Assembly: GCF_009831415.1 (NCBI RefSeq)
Contig: NZ_CP043727.1
Location: 3,286,001-3,350,000 of the forward strand
Direction: 5' to 3'
DNA length: 64,000 nt
Source of the DNA: Yersinia canariae
GTDB lineage: Bacteria > Pseudomonadota > Gammaproteobacteria > Enterobacterales > Enterobacteriaceae
In this document: positions 29,179 to 38,955 of the stretch, piece by piece
Layout of the letters: the number at the start of each line of letters is the position of its first letter
Position numbering within the stretch: the first letter of the stretch is position 1
The notes under the pieces: model-generated
What the model was told of the DNA's origin: nothing
The model's database searches: none
The model's input: the letters and a program-made list of their open reading frames with translations, nothing else
Program-made: the position numbers and the translations under genes

Positions 29179-30303
29179 ATGGCAGATAGGCTTCAAATAA
29201 ACCGGCCCTTAGTGACCCAGAGGAACGCAGTGACTCAGAGAAACAGTTTGCACGTAGTGACACAAGAAATCTTGCTGGAACCCGCCGACAATCAGCGCCT
29301 GCTGAGTTTATGCGGCCCTTTTGATGACAACATCAAGCAGTTGGAACGCCGGTTAGGCATTGAAATTAATCGTCGAGATAACCGTTTCAAGTTAGTCGGT
29401 AAGAATATTTGCGTTGTTGCAGCGGCAGATATCCTGCGCCATCTGTATGTTGATACGGCCCCTATCCGGGGTGTCATCCCCGATATCGATCCCGAAGCTA
29501 TTCATCTCGCGGTGAAAGAAAGTCGCGTGTTAGAACAAACCGCCGAAAGTGTGCCGGATTATGGAAAAGCCATAAACATTCGCACCAAGCGCGGGATGGT
29601 CAAGCCCCGTACGCCAAATCAGGCCCAATACATTGCCAATATTCTCGATCATGATATTACTTTCGGGATTGGGCCAGCTGGCACGGGTAAAACTTATCTG
29701 GCCGTTGCCGCAGCAGTGGATGCTTTAGAGCGCCAAAACGTACGGCGCATTTTGCTAACCCGCCCGGCAGTTGAAGCTGGTGAAAAACTGGGTTTCTTGC
29801 CCGGAGACCTCAGCCAAAAAGTCGATCCTTATCTGCGCCCGCTCTATGATGCTCTATTTGAAATGCTGGGCTTTGAGCGCGTGGAGAAACTGATTGAACG
29901 CAATGTGATTGAAGTGGCTCCGCTGGCGTATATGCGCGGTCGCACACTGAATGATGCGTTTATCATTTTAGATGAAAGCCAAAACACCACCGTCGAACAG
30001 ATGAAAATGTTCCTGACCCGCATGGGCTTCAACTCTAAAGCAGTGATTACCGGTGATATCACGCAAACTGACTTACCACGCCACCAGAAGTCGGGCTTAA
30101 GCCATGCCATCGAAGTGCTATCCGAGGTAGAAGAACTGAGCTTTAACTTCTTCCATAGCGAAGATGTGGTGCGCCACCCTGTCGTCGCCCGCGTGGTTAT
30201 TGCTTATGAAGCTTGGGAAGCGGCTGAACAAAAACGTAAAGATACCATCGCCGAACAACGTAAGCGGGAAACTCACACCCCGTCTGAGCAGGAGGCTCCG
30301 TGA
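29179..30303 (+). CDS. ybeZ: PhoH-like ATPase YbeZ
   Basis: A PhoH-family NTPase, thought to work with the RNase YbeY in rRNA maturation and ribosome quality control. 374 residues, about 28 more than E. coli YbeZ. Seen are the Walker A GPAGTGKT (near residue 166), Walker [10 protein letters not shown] and a C-terminal tail of alternating charge. The N-terminal extension is unusual: VTQRN occurs twice and VTQEI follows, from tandem 17-20 bp repeats. Conserved sequence begins at about GTG 29257, which could be the true start. Its stop overlaps the ybeY start by 4 nt (translational coupling). Confidence 0.95.
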   Translation: MADRLQINRPLVTQRNAVTQRNSLHVVTQEILLEPADNQRLLSLCGPFDDNIKQLERRLGIEINRRDNRFKLVGKNICVVAAADILRHLYVDTAPIRGVIPDIDPEAIHLAVKESRVLEQTAESVPDYGKAINIRTKRGMVKPRTPNQAQYIANILDHDITFGIGPAGTGKTYLAVAAAVDALERQNVRRILLTRPAVEAGEKLGFLPGDLSQKVDPYLRPLYDALFEMLGFERVEKLIERNVIEVAPLAYMRGRTLNDAFIILDESQNTTVEQMKMFLTRMGFNSKAVITGDITQTDLPRHQKSGLSHAIEVLSEVEELSFNFFHSEDVVRHPVVARVVIAYEAWEAAEQKRKDTIAEQRKRETHTPSEQEAP

Positions 30304-30773
30304 GCCAAGTTATTCTCGATTTACAAATTGCCTGCGCTGACAGCCAGGGTTTACCGGCCGAAGCAGATTTTCAGCATTGGTTGGAAGCAGTATTACCTCA
30401 ATTTCAGGAAGTCTCTGAAGTGACTATTCGTGTGGTTGATAAAGCAGAAAGTCATGAGCTGAATCTCACCTATCGTGGTAAAGATAAACCGACCAATGTC
30501 TTGTCTTTTCCATTTGAGGCCCCACCTGAGATTGAACTGCCACTACTGGGTGATTTGATCATTTGTCGTCAGGTAGTTGAACAAGAAGCGGTTGAGCAAG
30601 AGAAAGCACTATTGGCTCATTGGGCGCATATGGTTGTTCACGGCAGTCTCCATCTGCTAGGGTATGACCACATCGTTGACGATGAAGCAGAAGAAATGGA
30701 GTCGATTGAGACTGAAATAATGCAAAGTTTGGGCTACCCAGATCCGTATATTTCAGAGAAAGACTCCGAGTAA
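30300..30773 (+). CDS. ybeY: Endoribonuclease YbeY
   Basis: A single-strand-specific endoribonuclease needed for 16S rRNA 3'-end maturation and 70S quality control. 157 residues. The zinc-binding signature [15 protein letters not shown] contains the three His. It starts at GTG 30300 overlapping the end of ybeZ and lies in the conserved ybeZ-ybeY-corC-lnt operon. Confidence 0.97.
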   Translation: MSQVILDLQIACADSQGLPAEADFQHWLEAVLPQFQEVSEVTIRVVDKAESHELNLTYRGKDKPTNVLSFPFEAPPEIELPLLGDLIICRQVVEQEAVEQEKALLAHWAHMVVHGSLHLLGYDHIVDDEAEEMESIETEIMQSLGYPDPYISEKDSE

Positions 30774-30888
30774 CCCCATCATTCTGGGTGTAATAACGCC
30801 CTGTTAATAGGGGCAAAGCTGTCGGCGGTGTGAGTTTACCACTGCCGATAAAATATAATTTTATATGGGTAAACTTAACTAAAACGCC

Positions 30889-31767
30889 ATGAGCGACGAC
30901 CACTCACAAAACAACGATAGCCCCAGTCCCAAGAAAGGGTTCTTTACTCTCATCCTTAACCAGTTATTCCACGGCGAACCCAAAAACCGTGGCGATCTGG
31001 TAGAGCTTATCCGTGATTCTGAGCAAAACGATCTGATCGATCCCGATACCCGCGATATGCTGGAAGGCGTGATGGATATCGCCGAACAGCGAGTACGGGA
31101 TATCATGATCCCCCGCTCTCAGATGGTCACATTAAAGCGTAATCAAACGCTGGATGAGTGTCTGGATGTCATTATTGAATCTGCTCACTCCCGCTTTCCG
31201 GTGATCAGTGAAGATAAAGATCACATTGAAGGCATTCTGATGGCCAAGGATTTGCTGCCGTTTATGCGCACAGATTCTGAGCCATTCAGCATTGATAAAG
31301 TCTTACGGACGGCAGTTGTTGTGCCAGAAAGTAAGCGTGTTGATCGGATGCTGAAAGAGTTCCGCTCCCAGCGCTATCACATGGCTATTGTCATTGATGA
31401 GTTTGGTGGTGTTTCCGGCCTGGTGACCATTGAAGATATTCTTGAGCTGATCGTTGGCGAAATTGAAGATGAGTATGACGATGAAGAAGACAGAGATGTT
31501 CGTCAACTCAGTCGGCACACTTACACCATCCGTGCGCTGACACCCATTGAAGATTTCAATGATGTATTCGAAACCCATTTCAGCGACGATGAAGTGGACA
31601 CTATAGGTGGTTTAGTGATGCAGGCGTTTGGTCATTTACCTGCTCGCGGTGAAACCATTGAAATTCAAGGTTACTTATTTAAAGTTGCCATGGCGGATAG
31701 CCGACGTATCATTCAGGTCCATGTGAAAATCCCGGATGATGCTCCGCAACCAAAACTGGAAGAATAA
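30889..31767 (+). CDS. corC: CorC/YbeX, CBS-domain protein
   Basis: A cytoplasmic protein with two CBS domains (about residues 68-190) and a C-terminal CorC/HlyC transporter-associated domain (about 205-285). Linked to magnesium/cobalt efflux in Salmonella and to ribosome integrity through the neighbouring ybeY in E. coli. 292 residues, full length, without membrane segments. It starts at ATG 30889; the 115-nt gap from ybeY is AT-rich and could hold an internal promoter. Confidence 0.95.
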   Translation: MSDDHSQNNDSPSPKKGFFTLILNQLFHGEPKNRGDLVELIRDSEQNDLIDPDTRDMLEGVMDIAEQRVRDIMIPRSQMVTLKRNQTLDECLDVIIESAHSRFPVISEDKDHIEGILMAKDLLPFMRTDSEPFSIDKVLRTAVVVPESKRVDRMLKEFRSQRYHMAIVIDEFGGVSGLVTIEDILELIVGEIEDEYDDEEDRDVRQLSRHTYTIRALTPIEDFNDVFETHFSDDEVDTIGGLVMQAFGHLPARGETIEIQGYLFKVAMADSRRIIQVHVKIPDDAPQPKLEE

Positions 31768-31774
31768 ATCCTTG

Positions 31775-33322
31775 ATGCCTATTGCTTCATACCTTCAACG
31801 CCAGTGGGTTCGCGCCCTACTGGCGCTATTTTTGGGCGCCTGCGGTACGCTGGCCTATTCCCCATTTGATAGTTGGCCAGCGGCCATTGTTTCGCTGTTC
31901 GGCTTACTCAGCCTGACATTGAATCGCAACACTAAACAAGCCGCTTTTATCGGTTTTTGTTGGGGTATGGGGCTGTTTGGTTCGGGGATTAACTGGGTCT
32001 ATGTCAGCATTGCCGAATTCGGCGGCATGCCAACAGCCATCAATATCTTCCTGGTGGTATTACTGGCAGCCTATCTCTCACTCTACACCATGCTATTTGC
32101 CGGTTTATTAGCCCGCATCTGCCCTAAAACAACATGGTGGCGACTGGCTATTGCGGCACCGGTGGTGTGGCAGCTAACTGAGTTTTTGCGCGGCTGGGTA
32201 TTAACTGGTTTTCCCTGGCTGCAATTCGGCTACAGCCAAGTAAACGGCCCGCTGCGCGGCATTGCGCCTATTCTCGGTGTCGATGGCATCACCTTTATGC
32301 TGATGTCCATCAGTGGATTACTGGTTTACGCCTGCTATCAACGCCGTATAACTGCTGCAATAGTTGCCATAGCAATGTTATTGCTGCCCTGGCCGCTGCG
32401 CCAGTTGCATTGGTTCACACCGGAGCCTCAACGCGCAGTCAATGTGGCGATGGTGCAAGGTAATATTGCTCAGTCAATGAAGTGGGATCCCAAAATCCTG
32501 CTTAAGACTTTGCAAATTTATCTCGATGAAACTCGCCCATTTATGGGTAAAGCGCCCATTATCATTTGGCCAGAATCCGCTATCCCTGATATTGAAACCG
32601 ATCAAACGACCTTCCTGACGATGGTTGATGACCTGATGCGGGCAAATCACAGCAGCCTGATTACCGGTATTGTTGATGCCCAGCGCCGCCCAGAAGGCAA
32701 GGGATACCATTTCTTCAACAGTATTATCGTGTTGGGAGATAAAGAGCCATACCAATATCCGACTCGCAACCGCTACAGTAAACACCACTTGGTACCCTTT
32801 GGGGAATTTGTGCCGCTGGAGACATTGCTGCGGCCACTGGCGCCGTTCTTTGATTTACCGATGTCATCTTTTAGCCGGGGCGGCTATGTGCAGCCACAGC
32901 TTAATGTGGCTGGGTTTAACCTAACGGCCGCCATATGTTATGAAATCGTCTTGGGTCAACAGGTTCGGGACAACTTCAACCCTGATACCAACTTCTTGCT
33001 GACGGTCTCCAATGATGCATGGTTTGGTCACTCTATCGGCCCGTGGCAGCATTTCCAAATGGCACGCATGCGCGCTCTTGAATTAGGTCGTCCTCTGTTG
33101 CGCAGCACCAATAATGGTATAACGGCAGCAGTTGGCCCAAGCGGTGAAATCTTGGCACAAATTCCACAATTTACCCAGCAAGTGCTGGAAGTGAAAGTCA
33201 CGCCAACTACCGGGATTACCCCTTATGCCCGGTTTGGCTCTTGGCCGATGTGGATTATCACGCTGATATTGGGGGCATTGACGCTATATCGTGCCATCCG
33301 CTGCCGTTCTGATAAAAAATAA
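31775..33322 (+). CDS. lnt: Apolipoprotein N-acyltransferase
   Basis: Adds the third acyl chain to the N-terminal Cys of lipoproteins in the inner membrane. 515 residues from ATG 31775 ([11 protein letters not shown]), 7 nt after the corC stop. Earlier starts inside corC are discounted. Six or more N-terminal membrane segments are followed by a nitrilase domain with the catalytic triad Glu (WPESAIPD), Lys ([12 protein letters not shown]) and Cys (AAICYEI), and a final membrane helix. Last gene of the ybeZ operon. Its window substrates would include LptE, RlpA and ChiQ. Confidence 0.97.
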   Translation: MPIASYLQRQWVRALLALFLGACGTLAYSPFDSWPAAIVSLFGLLSLTLNRNTKQAAFIGFCWGMGLFGSGINWVYVSIAEFGGMPTAINIFLVVLLAAYLSLYTMLFAGLLARICPKTTWWRLAIAAPVVWQLTEFLRGWVLTGFPWLQFGYSQVNGPLRGIAPILGVDGITFMLMSISGLLVYACYQRRITAAIVAIAMLLLPWPLRQLHWFTPEPQRAVNVAMVQGNIAQSMKWDPKILLKTLQIYLDETRPFMGKAPIIIWPESAIPDIETDQTTFLTMVDDLMRANHSSLITGIVDAQRRPEGKGYHFFNSIIVLGDKEPYQYPTRNRYSKHHLVPFGEFVPLETLLRPLAPFFDLPMSSFSRGGYVQPQLNVAGFNLTAAICYEIVLGQQVRDNFNPDTNFLLTVSNDAWFGHSIGPWQHFQMARMRALELGRPLLRSTNNGITAAVGPSGEILAQIPQFTQQVLEVKVTPTTGITPYARFGSWPMWIITLILGALTLYRAIRCRSDKK

Positions 33323-33325
33323 CCC

Positions 33326-33398
33326 TATATGCCCCAAATAGTTTGAGTTGCAAGAAGGCGTAAGCGAAAGACATGCAGCTTGAAGTATGACGGGTATA
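33326..33398 (+). repeat. Dispersed palindromic repeat, copy C
   Basis: It begins right after the lnt stop (TATATGCCCCAAATAGTTTG) and ends AGCTTGAAGTATGACGGGTA. The ends are an imperfect inverted repeat. Homologous to copies at 3472-3535 (reversed) and 8339-8407. Confidence 0.75.
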
Positions 33399-33423
33399 AA
33401 TCCAAGGTAACTTGAGTACTTTT

Positions 33424-34008
33424 ATGTCACTGAATCCTGAATTTATCCTCACGACTGAAGCGCAGTTAAGTGAGCATTACGCCTCACCTAATCAGAACGT
33501 GTTGAAGAAACAAATAAATCACATTGATGATTACGCCAAGAAACTCATTGCCGCCGCGCCTTTCGCGGTGTTGGGGACGCTGGGTGCCAACGGAATTGAC
33601 TGTTCACCTAAAGGCGGCGAACCGGGTTTTATTCATGTGCAGGATAGTAAAACGCTGATGTTGCCAGACAGGCCGGGCAATAACCGCCTGGATGGTATTC
33701 GCAATCTGTTGCATAACCCATTTGTCGGTATTTTGTTTTTAATCCCCGGTTGGACTGAAGGCTTCCGGGTTAATGGCCGAGCAAAAATCTCCGTTGACCC
33801 GCAATTGTGCGAACGTTTTAGCCAAAACGGCCAACCCGCCCGCAGTGTGTTAGTGATTGAAGTCGATGAAGTTTTTATCCATTGTGGCCGAGCTATCACC
33901 TTTGCCGACTTGTGGAATCCAGAAAAACACGTTGGTAAAGAAGATGTCCCGACTGCGCTGGAAGTCTTCAAGGCGCATTTGGCTATCAATCATCATCAGT
34001 TAAGCTAA
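33424..34008 (+). CDS. PPOX-type FMN-binding flavoprotein
   Basis: A protein of about 194 residues of the pyridoxamine-5'-phosphate-oxidase-like split-barrel fold (MSMEG_1061-like group). Recognised by the core AAAPFAVLGTLGANGIDCSP, then PDRPGNNRLDGIRNLL and the VNGRAKIS strand. Such proteins bind FMN or F420 and reduce small molecules, but no substrate can be assigned. ATG 33424 is taken as the start. TTG 33412 has AAGG closer to it and is an alternative. Stands alone between lnt and gltI; E. coli has no equivalent here. Confidence 0.8.
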   Translation: MSLNPEFILTTEAQLSEHYASPNQNVLKKQINHIDDYAKKLIAAAPFAVLGTLGANGIDCSPKGGEPGFIHVQDSKTLMLPDRPGNNRLDGIRNLLHNPFVGILFLIPGWTEGFRVNGRAKISVDPQLCERFSQNGQPARSVLVIEVDEVFIHCGRAITFADLWNPEKHVGKEDVPTALEVFKAHLAINHHQLS

Positions 34009-34147
34009 CCTGCTGTTAAACTGAGTAATAGTTAAGCCAGGCGATAGTATTTTATCACTGGCTACTGCTTAACGACTTTCCCCACTTCTGCAAGACATTT
34101 TATCATCCTGACTCAACAGAGCTATTTCTCCCCAATTTTCCCGCGAC

Positions 34148-34163
34148 TGGCACAGACCTTGCA
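34148..34163 (+). promoter_or_regulatory. Sigma-54-type promoter upstream of gltI
   Basis: TGGCACAGACCTTGCA matches the sigma-54 consensus TGGCAC-N5-TTGCA, with GG and GC 10 nt apart. The start would be near 34174, leaving a leader of about 410 nt. Glutamate/aspartate uptake genes are plausible Ntr targets. Confidence 0.55.
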
Positions 34164-34308
34164 TTGTTTCTAATCAAATAGTGTTAGCAATCCGCCGATA
34201 TCTTGCGAGTATTTGGCTATCAAAGGTGATGGCCCCACTGAGTAGGCAAAAGTCAGTTTCGAGTGAGAAACCACAGCTATTTGTCCGCACATTCATGGGG
34301 CACACCAC

Positions 34309-34323
34309 GCACTAGAATGGTGC
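34309..34323. promoter_or_regulatory. NtrC-like binding site
   Basis: GCACTAGAATGGTGC closely resembles the NtrC consensus GCAC-N7-GTGC. It lies about 150 bp downstream of the sigma-54-type element rather than upstream of it. Confidence 0.5.
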
Positions 34324-34541
34324 GAAGCTGTTTTATTGCCTCTATTTGGTGCGATTTGCATCCCAAAAAACAAACATTTATTCATCATTTACATAACAAT
34401 TAGCTATTTTTTAAAGATAATCTGATACAAGTAACAACGAAAATAGCGTGTTGACCAACAAATATCTGTGGTTGTGCGGGCACAACAAAATAAGACGATT
34501 TTTAGTATTTCACGTTTTTAACATGACTACATTTTAAGTAT

Positions 34542-34549
34542 CACAACAT
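34542..34549 (+). promoter_or_regulatory. Possible GcvB sRNA target in the gltI leader
   Basis: CACAACAT, the C/A-rich core recognised by the GU-rich R1 region of GcvB, at -44 to -37 from the gltI start. Salmonella gltI is a proven GcvB target with a site in its leader. Confidence 0.45.
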
Positions 34550-34585
34550 CGAGTCAATAAAAAACAACAGCAAAGGAGTTGGACC

Positions 34586-35521
34586 ATGCATATGCATAAA
34601 TTGGCGTTAGCGCTACTGTTAGCTGGGATGACAAGTGGTATAGCCCAAGCAGAAGAAGCAGCAAAACCAGAGCAAGCCGCAGCAAAGGCCGGTGCTTCGG
34701 TTGACACCCTGAAGAAGATCAAAGATAACGGCGTTATCGTGGTCGGGCATCGTGAGTCTTCCGTTCCATTCTCTTACTATGATAACCAACAGAAAGTTGT
34801 GGGTTATTCACAAGATTATTCCAATCTGATCGTCGATGCGATCAAGAAAAAACTCAATGCGCCAGACCTACAGGTAAAACTGATCCCAATCACTTCGCAG
34901 AACCGTATTCCATTACTGCAAAACGGGACTTTTGATTTCGAGTGTGGCTCCACCACCAACAACCTAGAACGTCAGCAACAAGCCGCATTTTCTAACACCA
35001 TTTTTGTGGTCGGCACGCGTTTACTGACCAAAAAAGGGTCTGAAGTTAAAGATTTCAAAGATTTAGCAGGGAAACCAGTGGTAGTCACCTCTGGTACCAC
35101 CTCTGAAGTCCTGCTCAATAAATTGAATGAAAAAGACAAAATGGATATGCGCATTATCAGCGCCAAAGACCATGGCGATTCTTTCCGCACCTTGGAAAGT
35201 GGCCGTGCTGTCGCCTTTATGATGGATGACGCCTTGCTGGCTGGCGAACGTGCTAAAGCCAAGAAACCTGATCAATGGGAGATCGTCGGCGCTCCACAAT
35301 CTCAGGAAGCCTACGGCTGCATGATGCGTAAAAACGATCCAGCCTTTAAAGCTTTGTTGGATGAGACCATCGCAACCGCACAAACCTCTGGTGTGGCTGA
35401 GAAGTCCTTTGACCGCTGGTTCAAAAACCCAATTCCACCGAAAAATCTTAACCTGAATTTCTCACTGTCTGATGAGATGAAGGTGCTGTTCAAAGCCCCT
35501 AACGACAAAGCATTGAACTAA
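34586..35521 (+). CDS. gltI: Glutamate/aspartate ABC transporter, periplasmic binding protein
   Basis: The periplasmic receptor for L-glutamate and L-aspartate. 311 residues with a signal peptide cleaved after about GIAQA. The solute-binding domain carries VPFSYYDNQQKVVGYSQDYS and the conserved ECGSTTNN ligand region. It starts at ATG 34586 with AAGGAG 7 nt upstream. First gene of gltIJKL. A stem-loop with a T-run lies between gltI and gltJ, so gltI mRNA probably exceeds that of the membrane genes. Confidence 0.97.
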   Translation: MHMHKLALALLLAGMTSGIAQAEEAAKPEQAAAKAGASVDTLKKIKDNGVIVVGHRESSVPFSYYDNQQKVVGYSQDYSNLIVDAIKKKLNAPDLQVKLIPITSQNRIPLLQNGTFDFECGSTTNNLERQQQAAFSNTIFVVGTRLLTKKGSEVKDFKDLAGKPVVVTSGTTSEVLLNKLNEKDKMDMRIISAKDHGDSFRTLESGRAVAFMMDDALLAGERAKAKKPDQWEIVGAPQSQEAYGCMMRKNDPAFKALLDETIATAQTSGVAEKSFDRWFKNPIPPKNLNLNFSLSDEMKVLFKAPNDKALN

Positions 35522-35620
35522 CAATAATAATCAGGGCCGGCGCTGCCAGCCCTACAGATTGATGATGGACCGATTGGTAGACAGGATGCGGGGTGGCCGT
35601 TCCCCACTCCGCATTTTTTT
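35522..35620 (+). ncRNA. Possible SroC-like RNA in the gltI-gltJ spacer
   Basis: In E. coli and Salmonella the sRNA SroC is released from gltIJKL mRNA at this location, ends at a terminator-like hairpin and sponges GcvB. Here the 177-nt gltI-gltJ gap holds such a hairpin. Sequence identity with SroC was not verified, so this rests on position and structure; the 5' end is a guess. Confidence 0.35.
35586..35620 (+). terminator. Intra-operon terminator between gltI and gltJ
   Basis: ATGCGG...CCGCAT with an inner GTGG/CCAC forms a strong stem, followed by a run of eight T (35613-35620). It should let most transcripts stop after gltI, with some read-through to gltJKL. Confidence 0.8.
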
Positions 35621-35698
35621 GTTCACCCTCGGGAGGCTGCAACGCATTGAATCATCAGTCATCAGGGTGGCTTATCCATCCTTTTAAGGGAGTTTGTT

Positions 35699-36439
35699 AT
35701 GTCAATAGACTGGAACTGGGGCATTTTTCTGCAACCTGCCCCTTTCGGTAATACCACCTATCTCGGCTGGATCTGGTCCGGCTTTCAGGTCACTGTCGCA
35801 TTATCATTGTGCGCTTGGGTTATCGCTTTCTTCGTCGGTTCTTTATTTGGGATTTTAAGAACAGTCCCCAACCGCATTTTATCGAGTATTGGGGCCTGTT
35901 ACGTCGAGCTATTCCGTAATGTGCCGCTGATTGTGCAATTCTTTACCTGGTATCTGGTTATCCCTGAATTATTGCCGGTCGATATTGGCATGTGGTTCAA
36001 AAGCGAGTTGGACCCAAATATACAGTTCTTCCTTTCATCAATGATGTGTCTTGGCTTATTCACCGCCGCCCGTGTTTGTGAGCAGGTTCGTGCAGGGATC
36101 CAATCACTGCCTCGTGGCCAGAAAGCGGCAGGCCTGGCGATGGGATTAACCCTGCCACAGACTTATCGCTATGTTTTATTGCCCAATGCTTATCGGGTGA
36201 TTATTCCCCCGATGACTTCAGAAATGCTCAACTTGGTTAAAAACTCAGCGATTGCTTCAACGATTGGGCTGGTAGATATGGCTGCACAGGCCGGTAAATT
36301 GCTGGATTACTCAGCTCACGCCTATGAGTCATTCACCGCCATCACCCTTGGTTATGTACTGATCAACGCCGTGATCATGCTATTGATGCGATTGGTTGAA
36401 AAGAAAGTGCAGTTACCCGGCAATCTGGGGAGTAAATAA
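35699..36439 (+). CDS. gltJ: Glutamate/aspartate ABC transporter permease GltJ
   Basis: One of two inner-membrane permease subunits. 246 residues with about five membrane segments. The conserved ABC-coupling motif ([19 protein letters not shown], about residues 137-155) docks with GltL. It starts at ATG 35699 with AAGGGAG upstream. The stop codon overlaps the gltK start by one base. Confidence 0.97.
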   Translation: MSIDWNWGIFLQPAPFGNTTYLGWIWSGFQVTVALSLCAWVIAFFVGSLFGILRTVPNRILSSIGACYVELFRNVPLIVQFFTWYLVIPELLPVDIGMWFKSELDPNIQFFLSSMMCLGLFTAARVCEQVRAGIQSLPRGQKAAGLAMGLTLPQTYRYVLLPNAYRVIIPPMTSEMLNLVKNSAIASTIGLVDMAAQAGKLLDYSAHAYESFTAITLGYVLINAVIMLLMRLVEKKVQLPGNLGSK

Positions 36440-37113
36440 TGTACGAATTTGATTGGAGTTCCATCGCACCCAGCCTGCCATACCTGCTGCAAGGTTTGGC
36501 GGTTACCACCAAAATAACTCTCATCGCCATTGTGTTCGGGATAGTATGGGGCACGGTTCTGGCGGTGATGCGTCTGTCGCCGGTTAAAGCTATCAGCTGG
36601 TTCGCCACCGTTTATGTCAACGTGTTCCGCTCTATTCCGTTGGTCATGGTACTGTTGTGGTTTTATCTGGTCGTGCCGAGCTTATTACAAAATGTGCTTG
36701 GCTTATCACCAAAAACTGATATTCGCTTAATCTCTGCCATGGTAGCCTTTTCATTATTTGAGGCGGCTTATTACTCAGAAATTATCCGTGCCGGTATCCA
36801 AAGCATCTCTCGTGGGCAATCCTCTGCGGCACTTGCTCTGGGCATGACCCAAGGTCAGTCAATGAGATTGGTTATCCTGCCGCAGGCTTTCCGCGCCATG
36901 GTGCCATTACTGTTAACCCAAGGGATTGTGTTATTTCAAGATACATCACTGGTGTATGTCCTTAGTCTGGCCGATTTCTTCCGAACCGCGACCACAATTG
37001 GCGAGCGGGACGGTACTCAGGTCGAAATGGTGCTGTTTGCCGGTTTGGTGTATTTCGTTATTAGTTTTTCCGCGTCGATGCTGGTCAACTATTTGAAGAA
37101 AAGGACTGTTTGA
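36439..37113 (+). CDS. gltK: Glutamate/aspartate ABC transporter permease GltK
   Basis: The second permease subunit, 224 residues with five predicted membrane segments and the coupling motif [19 protein letters not shown]. It overlaps gltJ by one base at its start (TAATG) and gltL by one base at its end (TGATG), showing tight translational coupling. Confidence 0.97.
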   Translation: MYEFDWSSIAPSLPYLLQGLAVTTKITLIAIVFGIVWGTVLAVMRLSPVKAISWFATVYVNVFRSIPLVMVLLWFYLVVPSLLQNVLGLSPKTDIRLISAMVAFSLFEAAYYSEIIRAGIQSISRGQSSAALALGMTQGQSMRLVILPQAFRAMVPLLLTQGIVLFQDTSLVYVLSLADFFRTATTIGERDGTQVEMVLFAGLVYFVISFSASMLVNYLKKRTV

Positions 37114-37838
37114 TGATTTCCCTGAAAAATGTTTCTAAGTGGTACGGCCAATTTCAGGTGCTGGCTGACTGCACTACCGAAGTTAAAAAAGGTGAGGTCG
37201 TGGTGGTTTGCGGCCCTTCCGGTTCAGGCAAATCGACCTTAATCAAAACGGTTAATGGACTGGAACCTATCCAGAAAGGCAACATTACAGTCAATGGTAT
37301 TGGTGTGAATGATAAGGGCACCAATTTGGCGCAATTACGCTCCAAAGTCGGCATGGTATTCCAACATTTTGAACTGTTTCCGCATCTGTCTATTATTGAA
37401 AACCTGACACTCGCACAAGTCAAAGTGCTCAAACGTGACAAAGCGGAAGCGCGCGCGAAAGGGCTGAAACTGCTAGAGCGTGTAGGTCTTACCACCCACG
37501 CGGATAAATTCCCCTCTCAGTTATCAGGCGGCCAGCAGCAGCGTGTCGCGATTGCCCGCGCGCTGTGTATGGACCCTATCGCCATGCTGTTTGACGAGCC
37601 GACTTCGGCCCTCGACCCTGAAATGATTAACGAAGTGTTAGATGTTATGGTCAAACTGGCGCTGGAAGGCATGACCATGATGGTCGTCACCCACGAAATG
37701 GGCTTCGCCCGTAAAGTGGCTAATCGGGTTATTTTTATGGATGAAGGAAAAATCGTCGAAGACAGCAACAAAGATGATTTCTTTAACAACCCTAAATCTG
37801 ACCGTGCTAAAGACTTCCTCGCGAAAATCCTGCATTAA
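37113..37838 (+). CDS. gltL: Glutamate/aspartate ABC transporter ATP-binding protein
   Basis: The ATPase subunit of the transporter. 241 residues from ATG 37113, which matches the E. coli start ([12 protein letters not shown]); the TTG just before it is not needed. Seen are Walker [10 protein letters not shown], the Q-loop [11 protein letters not shown], the signature [15 protein letters not shown], Walker [12 protein letters not shown] and the H-loop VTHEMGFA. Last gene of the operon. Confidence 0.97.
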   Translation: MISLKNVSKWYGQFQVLADCTTEVKKGEVVVVCGPSGSGKSTLIKTVNGLEPIQKGNITVNGIGVNDKGTNLAQLRSKVGMVFQHFELFPHLSIIENLTLAQVKVLKRDKAEARAKGLKLLERVGLTTHADKFPSQLSGGQQQRVAIARALCMDPIAMLFDEPTSALDPEMINEVLDVMVKLALEGMTMMVVTHEMGFARKVANRVIFMDEGKIVEDSNKDDFFNNPKSDRAKDFLAKILH

Positions 37839-37844
37839 TTCCCC

Positions 37845-37868
37845 TCCTCCCCTGCGTTGTAGGGGAGG
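37845..37868 (+). terminator. Hairpin after gltL
   Basis: CCTCCCCT, a 7-nt loop and AGGGGAGG, extended by flanking AATT-type pairing. It starts 7 nt after the gltL stop; no strong T-run, so moderate as a terminator. Confidence 0.7.
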
Positions 37869-37967
37869 AAATTTGCTCTTGTTCTCTTTTTGCCCCTATC
37901 GAGATTGCTTATCCGTTTTATTGTGCGCATCCTCCAATGAATGCCGTGACTAAAAAGAGGAAAAGTG

Positions 37968-38906
37968 ATGTCCCGCTCTATAATCATTGATTGCGACCCT
38001 GGCCATGACGATGCTATTGCACTGATTTTAGCTCTCGCCTCCCCTGAATTGAATGTAAAAGCCGTTACCACCTGTGCCGGTAACCAAACCCCTGATAAAA
38101 CATTGCGCAATGCGCTGCGTATTTTGACGTTACTTGGCCGTCAGGATATTCCAGTGGCAGGAGGCGCATTGAAGCCATTGCTACGCGAACTTATTATTGC
38201 TGACAATGTTCATGGTGAGAGTGGCTTAGATGGCCCATCATTGCCTGATCCGGATTTCGCGGCACAACCCGAGAATGCCGTAGAACTGATGGCGAAAATC
38301 TTACGTGACAGCCCCCACCCAGTGACCATTGTGGCAACAGGCCCGCTGACTAATGTGGCTTTATTGCTGGCCGGCCATGGCGCTCTGATAGCTAAAATAG
38401 ATCGTATCGTCATTATGGGCGGCGCTGTGATGTTAGGAAACTGGTCGCCAGCAGCTGAATTTAATATTTTTGTGGACCCCGAAGCAGCAGACAGGGTCTT
38501 TAAATCGGGTATTCCAATAACAATGGCGGGGTTGGATGTTACACATCAAGCACAAGTTATGGATGAAGACATTGATAGAATTCGTCAGTTGAATAACCCA
38601 ATAGCGGATGCCGTCGCAGGCTTATTGGATTTCTTTATGCTGTATCACCGCCAGGAACGCTGGGGTTTTCAAGGTGCGCCATTACATGACCCTTGCACTA
38701 TTGCCTGGTTATTGGCACCGGAATTATTCACCAGCTTAACGCGTTGGGTTGGCATCGAGACTCGTGGTGAATATACACAAGGAATGACAGTCGTTGATTA
38801 TTACGAACTCACTGGCAATACGCCTAATGCAGAAGTTCTGATGGGTATTGATAGAAAAGGATTTATTGACTTGCTGGTCGAACGCATTGCCCGCTACGGC
38901 GAATAA
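37968..38906 (+). CDS. rihA: Pyrimidine-specific ribonucleoside hydrolase RihA
   Basis: Hydrolyses cytidine and uridine to ribose and the free base for salvage. 312 residues from ATG 37968, with GAGG 8 nt upstream. The Ca2+-binding signature DCDPGHDDA is at residues 8-16, and [24 protein letters not shown] and the C-terminal [10 protein letters not shown] are all present. It follows gltL, as in E. coli. Confidence 0.96.
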   Translation: MSRSIIIDCDPGHDDAIALILALASPELNVKAVTTCAGNQTPDKTLRNALRILTLLGRQDIPVAGGALKPLLRELIIADNVHGESGLDGPSLPDPDFAAQPENAVELMAKILRDSPHPVTIVATGPLTNVALLLAGHGALIAKIDRIVIMGGAVMLGNWSPAAEFNIFVDPEAADRVFKSGIPITMAGLDVTHQAQVMDEDIDRIRQLNNPIADAVAGLLDFFMLYHRQERWGFQGAPLHDPCTIAWLLAPELFTSLTRWVGIETRGEYTQGMTVVDYYELTGNTPNAEVLMGIDRKGFIDLLVERIARYGE

Positions 38907-38914
38907 GCTCATGA

Positions 38915-38940
38915 CACTCCGCTTTCGCGGAGTGCCTCTT
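38915..38940 (+). terminator. Terminator between convergent rihA and ybeL
   Basis: CACTCCGC, loop TTTC, GCGGAGTG, then CCTCTTT. It lies 8 nt after the rihA stop and 16 nt before the ybeL stop. Confidence 0.8.
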
Positions 38941-38955
38941 TAACCTGAAGAAACC

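Larger units (their letters stand above)
34009..34585 (+). other. 577-nt gltI upstream region
   Basis: No gene. It contains a sigma-54-type promoter element (34148-34163), an NtrC-like palindrome (34309-34323), a 7-bp inverted repeat GTTGTGC/GCACAAC (34472-34487) and a CACAACAT sequence (34542-34549). The length and structure point to a long regulated leader or more than one promoter. Confidence 0.55.
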
